DNA from: Candidatus Phascolarctobacterium caballi
Lineage (GTDB): Bacteria; Bacillota; Negativicutes; Acidaminococcales; Acidaminococcaceae
Direction: 5' to 3'
Assembly (NCBI GenBank): GCA_018065225.1
Contig: JAGHTS010000103.1
Coordinates: forward strand, 1-5,882
DNA: 5,882 bases
Shown piece after piece: positions 1-5,847 of the stretch (the stretch's first letter is position 1; every line of letters begins with the position of its first letter). The notes under the pieces are model-generated. The model was not told the DNA's origin, did no database searches, and saw nothing but the letters and a program-made list of their open reading frames with translations. A program made the translations under genes and the position numbers.

Positions 1-2
1 AG

Positions 3-22
3 TAAATGTTACGTAACATTTA
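3..22. repeat. Palindrome 1 of a four-member cluster
   Basis: This is a perfect 20-base palindrome, TAAATGTTACGTAACATTTA, centred at 12.5. Its core TTACGTAA is shared with palindrome 2, while the outer arms differ and still pair with each other. It could be a binding site for a dimeric regulator or, if transcribed, a hairpin. It is close to the window edge, so any gene it serves on the left cannot be seen. The palindrome is seen directly; its role is unknown. Confidence 0.75.
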
Positions 23-122
23 GAACGAATCTTTGTAAAATTTTATGGTTTCAAAACAAATCAATCCACAAAATGTGTACCTGTTCCAAAACTTTTAGCG
101 GCTTCCATGTTTAATTAACGAA

Positions 123-142
123 CGGATATTACGTAATATCCG
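123..142. repeat. Palindrome 2 of a four-member cluster
   Basis: This is a perfect 20-base palindrome, CGGATATTACGTAATATCCG, centred at 132.5, exactly 120 bases from the centre of palindrome 1. It shares the TTACGTAA core with palindrome 1 and the GATATTA/TAATATC arms with palindrome 3, so it links the two types. Its function is unknown: operator and hairpin are both possible. Confidence 0.75.
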
Positions 143-177
143 CTTGCTTTTTACAGTTTGTGATTTAGAAAAACATA

Positions 178-199
178 GGGGATATTAGTTAATATCCCC
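178..199. repeat. Palindrome 3 of a four-member cluster
   Basis: Ten-base arms GGGGATATTA and TAATATCCCC flank a two-base unpaired centre (GT), centred at 188.5. The left arm GGGGATATTAG can also pair with CTAATATCCCC at 209-219, inside palindrome 4, so two mutually exclusive hairpins are possible. It starts about 30 bases beyond the metI terminator in the direction of metI transcription. Its function is unknown. Confidence 0.75.
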
Positions 200-200
200 C

Positions 201-216
201 GACATTAGCTAATATC
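201..216. repeat. Palindrome 4 of a four-member cluster (imperfect)
   Basis: GACATTAGCTAATATC is a 16-base palindrome with one mismatched pair (C203/A214), centred at 208.5, exactly 20 bases from the centre of palindrome 3. With palindrome 3 it forms a tandem direct repeat, GAYATTAGYTAATATCCCC occurring twice. The centre-to-centre distance is about two turns of DNA, as expected for side-by-side operator sites. The role is inferred only. Confidence 0.6.
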
Positions 217-231
217 CCCACATTGCCAACA

Positions 232-258
232 AAAAAGTCCGCACCAAACGGACTTTTT
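232..258 (-). terminator. Intrinsic terminator after metI
   Basis: Read on the minus strand, the arms AAAAAGTCCG and CGGACTTTTT form a 10-bp stem with a 7-base loop (TTTGGTG), followed by a run of T that ends at 231. It begins nine bases after the metI stop codon and is the only clear terminator in the window. The structure is A/T-symmetric, so it could also stop transcription arriving on the plus strand from the left. Confidence 0.9.
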
Positions 259-267
259 AATACCTTT

Positions 268-927
268 TTACAACTTGTTTTTATTTAGTTTCTTGGAAAC
301 ATAATCACCAAATGACTGCATCGCCTGCACCATCACAATCAAAATTACCACTGTAATAATCATAATATCCAAACGGAAACGCTGATAACCATAACGAATT
401 GCCAAATCTCCCAGTCCACCGCCTCCAAGCGCCCCTGCCATTGCCGAATAGCCAATCAAACTGATAATTGCCAACGTTATCCCCAACACTATGCTGTGCA
501 TTGCCTCCGGCAAAAGCACTTTTACAATAATTTGCATAGGACTTGCCCCCATTGCCTGTGCCGCTTCTACAACTCCCGGATCAATTTCCAACAACGAACT
601 TTCTATAACTCTGGCAATAAACGGTGCAGCGCTAATGGTCAAAGGTACGATTGCTGCGGTTGTGCCAATACTGGTTCCCACCAATAAACGTGTCAAAGGA
701 ATAATTGCCACCATCAAAATAATGAAAGGTGTGGAACGGGCGGCATTAACAACTGCCCCCAAAACAGTATTAACAGGTGCATTGGGTAATATATGATTGG
801 AACGGGTAACTGTTAAAACCACGCCCAACGGCAACCCGATAATTGTTGCCAAAGCTGTACTTAATACCACCATATACATTGTTTCCCAGAAGGAATCAAC
901 TAAAAGGCCCCACATATCAGGACTCAT
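268..927 (-). CDS. metI: Methionine ABC transporter permease MetI
   Basis: This is the membrane permease of the MetNIQ importer, which brings methionine (and in some bacteria D-methionine and related compounds) across the cytoplasmic membrane using ATP hydrolysed by MetN. The protein is 219 residues, normal for MetI, and very hydrophobic, with about five membrane helices. The cytoplasmic coupling (EAA) loop is clear near residues 123-144: EAAQAMGASP followed by a hydrophobic stretch and LPEA. A glycine-rich stretch, ALGGGGLGDLA, follows, as is usual in this family. The start is chosen as ATG 927, because GGAGG at 937-941 lies nine bases upstream. An in-frame TTG at 933 would add two residues but leaves only three bases of spacing. 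The gene overlaps the end of metN by 11 bases, which suggests coupled translation. The product assignment is strong from sequence plus the metN neighbour. Confidence 0.95.
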   Translation of the reverse strand: MSPDMWGLLVDSFWETMYMVVLSTALATIIGLPLGVVLTVTRSNHILPNAPVNTVLGAVVNAARSTPFIILMVAIIPLTRLLVGTSIGTTAAIVPLTISAAPFIARVIESSLLEIDPGVVEAAQAMGASPMQIIVKVLLPEAMHSIVLGITLAIISLIGYSAMAGALGGGGLGDLAIRYGYQRFRLDIMIITVVILIVMVQAMQSFGDYVSKKLNKNKL

Positions 928-1954
928 AGCCAATCACCTCCGATTTAACTTTACAATTATTCAAATATTCATGTGCAGATTTCAATCCTGCTTCCGTTCC
1001 GCTGACTTCCAAAATCAATGTTCCAAAAGCGGTATCTTTTAACTGGTCAATATTACCATAAAGTATAGAAACATCCACAGCACATTTTTTTACCATACCG
1101 CTAATAATCGGCTCACCTGCCAAATCCCCAATAAACGATATACGGGTAATTAGTTTTGCACCCTCTTTATATTGATGACTTAGTTTCATATTTTTTACCA
1201 TTTCCGGAAGCTCTGCATTCATAACCGCCGCTGTAAAATTTCTGGTTGTAGGATGTTGCGGATTGGTGAACAAATCTAACATCAAACCCTGCTCCACAAT
1301 ATTTCCGTTTTCAATAACCGCAACCCTGTCACAAATATTTTTTACCACTTCCATCTGATGGGTTATTAAAACAATAGTAAGTCCTAATTTCTCATTTATT
1401 TCTTTCAGCAAAGCCAAAATAGATTTTGTGGTGGCAGGATCCAATGCACTTGTCGCCTCATCACACAAAAGCACTTTGGGGGCTGATGCCAATGCGCGGG
1501 CAATGCCAACCCGTTGTTTTTGTCCGCCGGATAATTGTGACGGATAATAATCGCCCCGTTCTTTAAGTTGGACAAGTTCCAACATTTCTTCCACACGCTT
1601 GCCAATATATTCCTTATCTTTCCCTTGAATTTCCAACGGAAAAGCAATATTCTGCCTTACGGTTCGGCTTGCCAACAAATTAAAATGCTGGAATATCATG
1701 CCAATGGATTGCCGTGCCACACGCAACTGGGCATCATCCAAAGCCGTCATATCCTTACCGTCAACATAAACTTTCCCGCCTGTGGGACGCTCCAACATAT
1801 TAATACAACGCACCAATGTAGATTTCCCCGCACCGGACAAACCGATAATACCAAAAATCTCCCCCTTCTTCACTGCCAAAGAAGTTGGTTTTAAGGCAAC
1901 TACATTACCGTTTTTATGAAAATATGTTTTTTCTACATTTTCTAACTTAATCAT
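917..1954 (-). CDS. metN: Methionine ABC transporter ATP-binding protein MetN
   Basis: This is the cytoplasmic ATPase that powers methionine uptake through MetI. The 345 residues match the usual MetN length. The ABC domain (about 1-240) is complete: Walker A GLSGAGKST at 38-46, Q-loop glutamine at 89 in FQHFN, signature LSGGQ at 141-145, Walker B VLLCDEATSALD at 161-172, and H-loop histidine at 199. Residues about 265-341 form the C-terminal NIL domain. In E. coli MetN that domain binds methionine and shuts the transporter down when internal methionine is high, so feedback inhibition is likely here. The start is ATG 1954; no Shine-Dalgarno sequence stands at normal distance, and a promoter lies just upstream. 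Methionine specificity is inferred from the NIL domain and the neighbouring MetI. No metQ follows within the window. Confidence 0.95.
   Translation of the reverse strand: MIKLENVEKTYFHKNGNVVALKPTSLAVKKGEIFGIIGLSGAGKSTLVRCINMLERPTGGKVYVDGKDMTALDDAQLRVARQSIGMIFQHFNLLASRTVRQNIAFPLEIQGKDKEYIGKRVEEMLELVQLKERGDYYPSQLSGGQKQRVGIARALASAPKVLLCDEATSALDPATTKSILALLKEINEKLGLTIVLITHQMEVVKNICDRVAVIENGNIVEQGLMLDLFTNPQHPTTRNFTAAVMNAELPEMVKNMKLSHQYKEGAKLITRISFIGDLAGEPIISGMVKKCAVDVSILYGNIDQLKDTAFGTLILEVSGTEAGLKSAHEYLNNCKVKSEVIGYES
933..941 (-). promoter_or_regulatory. Ribosome binding site of metI that decides its start
   Basis: GGAGGTGAT (minus strand) matches nine bases of the anti-Shine-Dalgarno sequence of 16S rRNA. 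It lies inside the end of metN. Its distance favours ATG at 927 over the in-frame TTG at 933, whose first base lies within the site itself. Confidence 0.8.
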
Positions 1955-1964
1955 AATATCGTTT

Positions 1965-1993
1965 ATAATATATCACCACATAATTTTAGTCAA
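1965..1993 (-). promoter_or_regulatory. Predicted sigma-70-type promoter of metNI
   Basis: On the minus strand TTGACT (1988-1993) and TATTAT (1965-1970) are separated by exactly 17 bases, five of six matches to consensus in each box. The start of transcription would fall around 1957-1959, only about 3-5 bases before the metN ATG. The site sits in the 48-base gap between glmM and metN. No S-box or T-box leader fits between promoter and gene. This is a prediction from sequence only. Confidence 0.6.
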
Positions 1994-2002
1994 ACAAAAA
2001 AG

Positions 2003-3343
2003 TTATCCCAATTCGTTCCTGACAATATTCCCTATACCATTTGCTATTGCATCCAATTTTACCTGATCAAGTCCCTCTGCCATAATCCGAATAAGCGGTT
2101 CTGTACCGCTGGCTCTCACCAATATTTGTCCGTCATCCCCCAGCTCATCTTTATATTTTTGAATAATTTGCTGTATTTTCTGGTTTTCTTCCCAACCGTT
2201 TTTGTCTGCTACCCGCACATTAACCAAAACTTGAGGATATTTTTTCATCATTTGTCCCAACTCGCTCAACGCTTTATTATTTTTTACCATAGCACACATT
2301 AATTGTACCGCTGTTAAAATCCCGTCACCCGTCTTGGCAAATTCTGTAAAAATTATATGTCCGCTTTGTTCTCCACCAATAGAATAATTATGTTTCAACA
2401 TTTCTTCCAAAACATAGCGGTCACCCACTGCCGTTTTAACAGTCCTGCCGCCATGTGTTTTCATTGCCTTATGCAAACCAATATTACTCATTACTGTTGT
2501 CACCAAAGTATTATCATTCAACCGTCTGCGTTTTTGTAACTCCAACGCACAAATCAACATAATTTGGTCACCATCCAACGCTTCCCCATTTTCATCCACA
2601 GCAAGACAACGGTCTGCATCCCCATCATTGGCTATGCCAAGATCCGCACCCTCTTCCACAACCTTGCGTTGCAATGCTTCCAAATGGGTTGAGCCACAAC
2701 CATTATTGATATTATCTCCGTCAGGACGGTCAAAAATAACTGTCACATCTGCACCCAAAGAACGCAAAATAACTGGAGCAATTTCACTATTGGCACCATT
2801 ACTGCAATCAAGCACAACTTTCAACCCGTTTAATTTTGTTGTTGCTGTACTGATAATATGGTTGACATATCTTGATGCCAAATTGTATTCATAAGTAAGT
2901 TTGCCAACACTGCTGCCACTAACCGCTTTGCTGTAATCAATGGGTGTCTTCACCAACATTTCAATTTCATCTTCTACCGCATCCGGCAATTTGTACCCGT
3001 TGGCACTAAAAAATTTAATACCGTTATCTTCAAAAGGATTATGACTTGCAGAAATCACCACCCCCGCCTGTGCTTTCATAAATGGTGTCAAATAACTTAC
3101 CGCAGGTGTGCAAATCACCCCCAACGAATGGGCATTACCGCCAGCACTGCAAATTCCCGCCACCAACGCACATTCCAACATTACCCCGCTACGGCGTGTA
3201 TCCCTGCCAATTAAAATCTTTGGTTGTTTTGTTTCCCTGCCAAAATAAGATGCTGCCGCATATCCTAATTTAAAAGCAAGTTCCGGTGTAAGTTCCACAT
3301 TGGCTACACCACGTACACCGTCCGTGCCAAACATTCTTGCCAT
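2003..3343 (-). CDS. glmM: Phosphoglucosamine mutase GlmM
   Basis: GlmM converts glucosamine-6-phosphate to glucosamine-1-phosphate in the cytoplasm, the step before GlmU on the way to UDP-GlcNAc and peptidoglycan. The 446 residues equal the usual family length. All four functional motifs are intact: the catalytic phosphoserine S100 in ISASHNP (97-103), the magnesium loop DGDADR (240-245), the sugar-binding GGEQSGH (323-329), and the phosphate-binding RASGTEPLIR (410-419). The N-terminus MARMFGTDGVRG is typical of GlmM rather than of phosphomannomutases. The gene starts 12 bases after the oxidoreductase stop with a good AAGGAG site. In B. subtilis, Lactococcus and Listeria GlmM binds CdaA and lowers c-di-AMP synthesis, which fits the linkage with cdaA here. 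Confidence 0.97.
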   Translation of the reverse strand: MARMFGTDGVRGVANVELTPELAFKLGYAAASYFGRETKQPKILIGRDTRRSGVMLECALVAGICSAGGNAHSLGVICTPAVSYLTPFMKAQAGVVISASHNPFEDNGIKFFSANGYKLPDAVEDEIEMLVKTPIDYSKAVSGSSVGKLTYEYNLASRYVNHIISTATTKLNGLKVVLDCSNGANSEIAPVILRSLGADVTVIFDRPDGDNINNGCGSTHLEALQRKVVEEGADLGIANDGDADRCLAVDENGEALDGDQIMLICALELQKRRRLNDNTLVTTVMSNIGLHKAMKTHGGRTVKTAVGDRYVLEEMLKHNYSIGGEQSGHIIFTEFAKTGDGILTAVQLMCAMVKNNKALSELGQMMKKYPQVLVNVRVADKNGWEENQKIQQIIQKYKDELGDDGQILVRASGTEPLIRIMAEGLDQVKLDAIANGIGNIVRNELG

Positions 3344-3349
3344 TATTTT

Positions 3350-3355
3350 CTCCTT
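3350..3355 (-). promoter_or_regulatory. Ribosome binding site of glmM
   Basis: AAGGAG on the minus strand ends six bases before ATG 3343. It fills most of the 12-base gap after the oxidoreductase stop codon, so glmM has its own strong translation start, unlike the oxidoreductase gene upstream. Confidence 0.85.
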
Positions 3356-4954
3356 TTAACACGCATACCGCGCCATAATTGCTCTTGCCACATGAAATCC
3401 GTCTAATGCGGCACTCATAATTCCGCCCGCATAACCTGCCCCCTCACCACAAGGGTACAGATTATTATGACTGATACTGACATAAGTTTCCCTGTTCCGT
3501 ACTATTCTTAAAGGTGCAGAAGTTCTTGTTTCCACTCCGGTCAATAACGCTCCGCCATCAGCAAAGCCATGTAATTTTTTATCAAAATCAACAATTCCCT
3601 TTTGCAAAGTGTTTATCACAAAATCAGGCAAACAACCGCTTAATTTCGCCACCGTTACCTTTGGTCTGTAACTTGGTGATATCAGCCCATTTAATGAAGG
3701 AACTGCATTTGTTAAAAAACTTTGTACATTCTGTGCCGGTGCAGAATAATTCTTGCCGCCTAACTGAAATGCCAATTGTTCATATTTACGTTGGAACTCA
3801 ACTCCGTCCAACGGATTATGTCCAAAATCATCTGCTGTAACATTCACAACAACTGCACTATTGGCAATACCGCTGTCCCGTTGAAAATTACTCATTCCGT
3901 TAACAACAACACCGCCTTGTTCAGATGCCGCCGCCACAACTTGCCCTCCGGGACACATACAAAAAGTATAAGCGGAACGCATATTATCTGGTGAGTTATA
4001 AACTAACATATAATCAGCAGCCCCCAGCAAGTGATGTCCTGCAAACTTACCATATTGTGCTTTATCAATTAATTCCTGAGGATGTTCAATTCTTAAACCA
4101 ATGGCAAAATTTTTGGTTTCTATTGCTACACCACGTTGTGCCAACATTGCATAAGTATCACGGGCACTGTGACCGCAAGCCAACAAAACAACCCCAGCAG
4201 AAATTATACTGCCATCTTTCAGTATAACCCTACTTATAGTACCGTGTTCCTCCACAATATCCGACACTTGGGAGTTATATATAACCTTACCGCCTAATTC
4301 ACCAATTTTTTTTGTAAGATTAGCCACCATAGCACGCAATTTGTCCGTACCAACATGAGGCTTATGCTCAAACAAAATATTTTCTGGAGCACCACAGTCA
4401 ACAAAATCTTTAAGAATTGTTGCCATCATCGGGTCACTAACCCGTGTGGTAAGTTTTCCGTCAGAAAAAGTCCCTGCCCCGCCTTCACCGAACTGACAAT
4501 TACTTTCAGGATTAAACTCGCCCAAAGTCCAAAACTTTTCTACATCCTTAACTCTTTCAGAAATCGGTTTTCCCCGTTCCAACAAAATAGGTTTATAACC
4601 ATAGCGGGCCAATTCCAATGTGGCATAAAGACCAGCAGGCCCCGCCCCAACAATTACAGGCGGTGCCACTAATTTTTCTGTACCAAACACAGGTTCATCT
4701 TGTTTTAATTTCTGACACTTGCTGACATCCCTATTACTGCAAACTCTGTCCAATGTTTTTGCAGGTACATCAACATCACATTGAACATGAAAATTCAAAT
4801 AAATATCTTCTTTTTTTCGTGCGTCCACAGCACGTCTGACAATCACAATATTGTTAAGTGCCGAACAATCAACACCAATTTTTTTTGCAACAGCATCACA
4901 TATCTCTGTTTCTTTCAATAGAGATATGCGAACATTATTAATACGGAGTTTCAT
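3356..4954 (-). CDS. FAD-dependent oxidoreductase (COG2509-type), substrate unknown
   Basis: This is a 532-residue cytoplasmic flavoprotein of the family annotated as NAD(FAD)-utilizing or FAD-dependent dehydrogenase; I know of no proven substrate. Residues 1-90 form an N-terminal domain starting MKLRINNVRISL, typical of the family. The dinucleotide-binding fold follows, with VIVGAGPAGLY at 100-110 and an acidic end LLERG at 124-128 that should hold the FAD ribose. GEGGAGTFSDGKL lies at 156-168, FCMCPGG with two cysteines (C332, C334) at 331-337, and the C-terminal FAD site PCGEGAGYAGGI at 501-512. No membrane segment or signal peptide is seen. Its ATG directly follows the cdaA stop (TAAATG) and has no recognisable Shine-Dalgarno sequence, so translation probably depends on cdaA. 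It occupies the place where cdaR/ybbR is usually found. A role in cell-wall or c-di-AMP control is only a guess from position. Confidence 0.9.
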   Translation of the reverse strand: MKLRINNVRISLLKETEICDAVAKKIGVDCSALNNIVIVRRAVDARKKEDIYLNFHVQCDVDVPAKTLDRVCSNRDVSKCQKLKQDEPVFGTEKLVAPPVIVGAGPAGLYATLELARYGYKPILLERGKPISERVKDVEKFWTLGEFNPESNCQFGEGGAGTFSDGKLTTRVSDPMMATILKDFVDCGAPENILFEHKPHVGTDKLRAMVANLTKKIGELGGKVIYNSQVSDIVEEHGTISRVILKDGSIISAGVVLLACGHSARDTYAMLAQRGVAIETKNFAIGLRIEHPQELIDKAQYGKFAGHHLLGAADYMLVYNSPDNMRSAYTFCMCPGGQVVAAASEQGGVVVNGMSNFQRDSGIANSAVVVNVTADDFGHNPLDGVEFQRKYEQLAFQLGGKNYSAPAQNVQSFLTNAVPSLNGLISPSYRPKVTVAKLSGCLPDFVINTLQKGIVDFDKKLHGFADGGALLTGVETRTSAPLRIVRNRETYVSISHNNLYPCGEGAGYAGGIMSAALDGFHVARAIMARYAC

Positions 4955-5788
4955 TTAATTATATGACTTGGAAACGACTTTCATTAAATCTGTTTTATTA
5001 TTTGTTTTATACAAATTTTCTACCAAAAGTGCTTCCACATCATTTGGTGTCAAATAACGGAGCAACTGCCCATCTCTGGCAACAGAAATATTACCTGTTT
5101 CCTCACTGACAATCACCACCAACGCATCGCTTTGTTCAGTTAATCCCAATGCCGCCCTATGCCTTGTTCCCAAATCCTTACTTAAATGTTGGTCAGTTAA
5201 CGGCAAATAACAAGTTGCTGCCAACACTTTATTTTCCCTGACCACAACCGCCCCGTCATGTAAAGGTGTATTTTTTTCAAATATATTTATCAAAAGACCG
5301 CTGGAAATATATGCATCCAATTTAATGCCACTGTCAACCGTTTCATCCAAACTGCTGTTTTGTTCAAATACAATCAATGCCCCAACTTTACGGCGGCTTA
5401 AATTTGCCACTGTATCCCTTGTGGCATCCAACACATCATCAATTTCCGCTCTGGTTAATTTGGAACCGCCACGCAAAATATTAATATTGCCTATCCGCTC
5501 CAACACACGACGTAATTCCGGCACCAACATCACTGCACCGGCAATCAAAAACACATATAAAACCTTTTCAAGAACATAAGTAGTGGCACTTAAATTTGAC
5601 CATCTGACAAAAAGGAACAGTAATACCAACACCAGCAAGCCCTTTACTACACTCATTGCCCGCGTATTATGCAAAAAGTGATAAGCCACTCCCATCAAAA
5701 TCAGCAAAACTATAATATCTGCATAATTCCAAAACTGCAAAGAAGCGAAATATTTTTGCAATGAGTTTAGTTCTTCAGCTGCCATCAT
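4955..5788 (-). CDS. cdaA: Diadenylate cyclase CdaA
   Basis: CdaA is the membrane-bound enzyme that joins two ATP into cyclic di-AMP, a signal controlling potassium uptake, osmolyte transport and cell-wall balance in Bacillota. With the chosen start it has 277 residues, close to the 273 of B. subtilis CdaA. Three membrane helices lie at about residues 23-39, 46-63 and 73-90, followed by a short linker and the DAC domain. Both active-site motifs are intact: DGA (178-180, in NTPLHDGAVVV) and RHR in GTRHRAA (207-213). ATG 5788 is preferred because AAAGGA lies eight bases upstream. ATG 5797 overlaps that site and would add three residues, and ATG 5785 is a third option. The usual partner cdaR is not next to it; the oxidoreductase gene follows without a gap. 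Confidence 0.96.
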   Translation of the reverse strand: MMAAEELNSLQKYFASLQFWNYADIIVLLILMGVAYHFLHNTRAMSVVKGLLVLVLLFLFVRWSNLSATTYVLEKVLYVFLIAGAVMLVPELRRVLERIGNINILRGGSKLTRAEIDDVLDATRDTVANLSRRKVGALIVFEQNSSLDETVDSGIKLDAYISSGLLINIFEKNTPLHDGAVVVRENKVLAATCYLPLTDQHLSKDLGTRHRAALGLTEQSDALVVIVSEETGNISVARDGQLLRYLTPNDVEALLVENLYKTNNKTDLMKVVSKSYN

Positions 5789-5796
5789 ATTTACCA

Positions 5797-5802
5797 TCCT
5801 TT
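5797..5802 (-). promoter_or_regulatory. Ribosome binding site of cdaA that decides its start
   Basis: AAAGGA on the minus strand lies eight bases before ATG 5788 and eleven before ATG 5785. The upstream in-frame ATG at 5797 uses the last base of this site, so no spacing would remain. This favours the 277-residue protein. Confidence 0.65.
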
Positions 5803-5838
5803 ATAAAACATATTATATTTATGTGCATAATTTTACTA

Positions 5839-5847
5839 ATCATACCA
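5839..5847 (-). promoter_or_regulatory. Possible extended -10 promoter of cdaA
   Basis: On the minus strand TGGTATGAT fits the extended -10 pattern TGnTATAAT with one mismatch. No convincing -35 box is found 16-18 bases upstream, where a run of eight T lies instead. Transcription would start near 5832, giving a leader of about 44 bases before ATG 5788. An exact TATAAT at 5812-5817 is an alternative, but it has no -35 box and would start close to the ribosome binding site. Confidence 0.4.

Noticed and set aside
61..73. DnaA box and origin signal (TCAATCCACAAAA)
   Set aside because: It has two mismatches to TTATCCACA and stands alone. There is no cluster of boxes and no neighbouring dnaA or dnaN.
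67..77. Short inverted repeat CACA-AAA-TGTG
   Set aside because: It has only four paired bases around a three-base loop, common by chance, and lacks the TTANNTAA core of the four larger palindromes.
45..98. Plus-strand mini-ORF of 17 codons (starts MVSKQINPQNVYLF) overlapping the minus-strand one
   Set aside because: It has no ribosome binding site and no visible promoter, and overlaps another equally weak frame. There is no evidence that either is translated.
61..108. Minus-strand mini-ORF of 15 codons (MEAAKSFGTGTHFVD) in the palindrome region
   Set aside because: It has no ribosome binding site, lies beyond the metI terminator, and resembles no protein I know. A run of this length is expected by chance.
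3..219. The repeated palindromes as a CRISPR array
   Set aside because: The repeats are unequal in sequence and the spacing is 120, 56 and 20 bases, so there are no constant repeats with regular spacers, and no cas gene is present.
491..796. Open plus-strand frame of 101 codons opposite metI
   Set aside because: It is a shadow of metI on the other strand, with composition explained by hydrophobic codons in metI. It has no ribosome binding site and no family resemblance. The other plus-strand frames opposite metN, glmM, the oxidoreductase and cdaA were rejected for the same reason.
1955..2002. SAM (S-box) riboswitch or T-box before metN
   Set aside because: The gap is only 48 bases and contains a promoter but no stem-rich leader, too short for either element.
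1990..2050. Intrinsic terminator after glmM, suggested by the T-run just past the stop
   Set aside because: No stable G+C stem precedes the T-run. The bases before it (GGAACGAATTGGGATAA) have no complementary partner.
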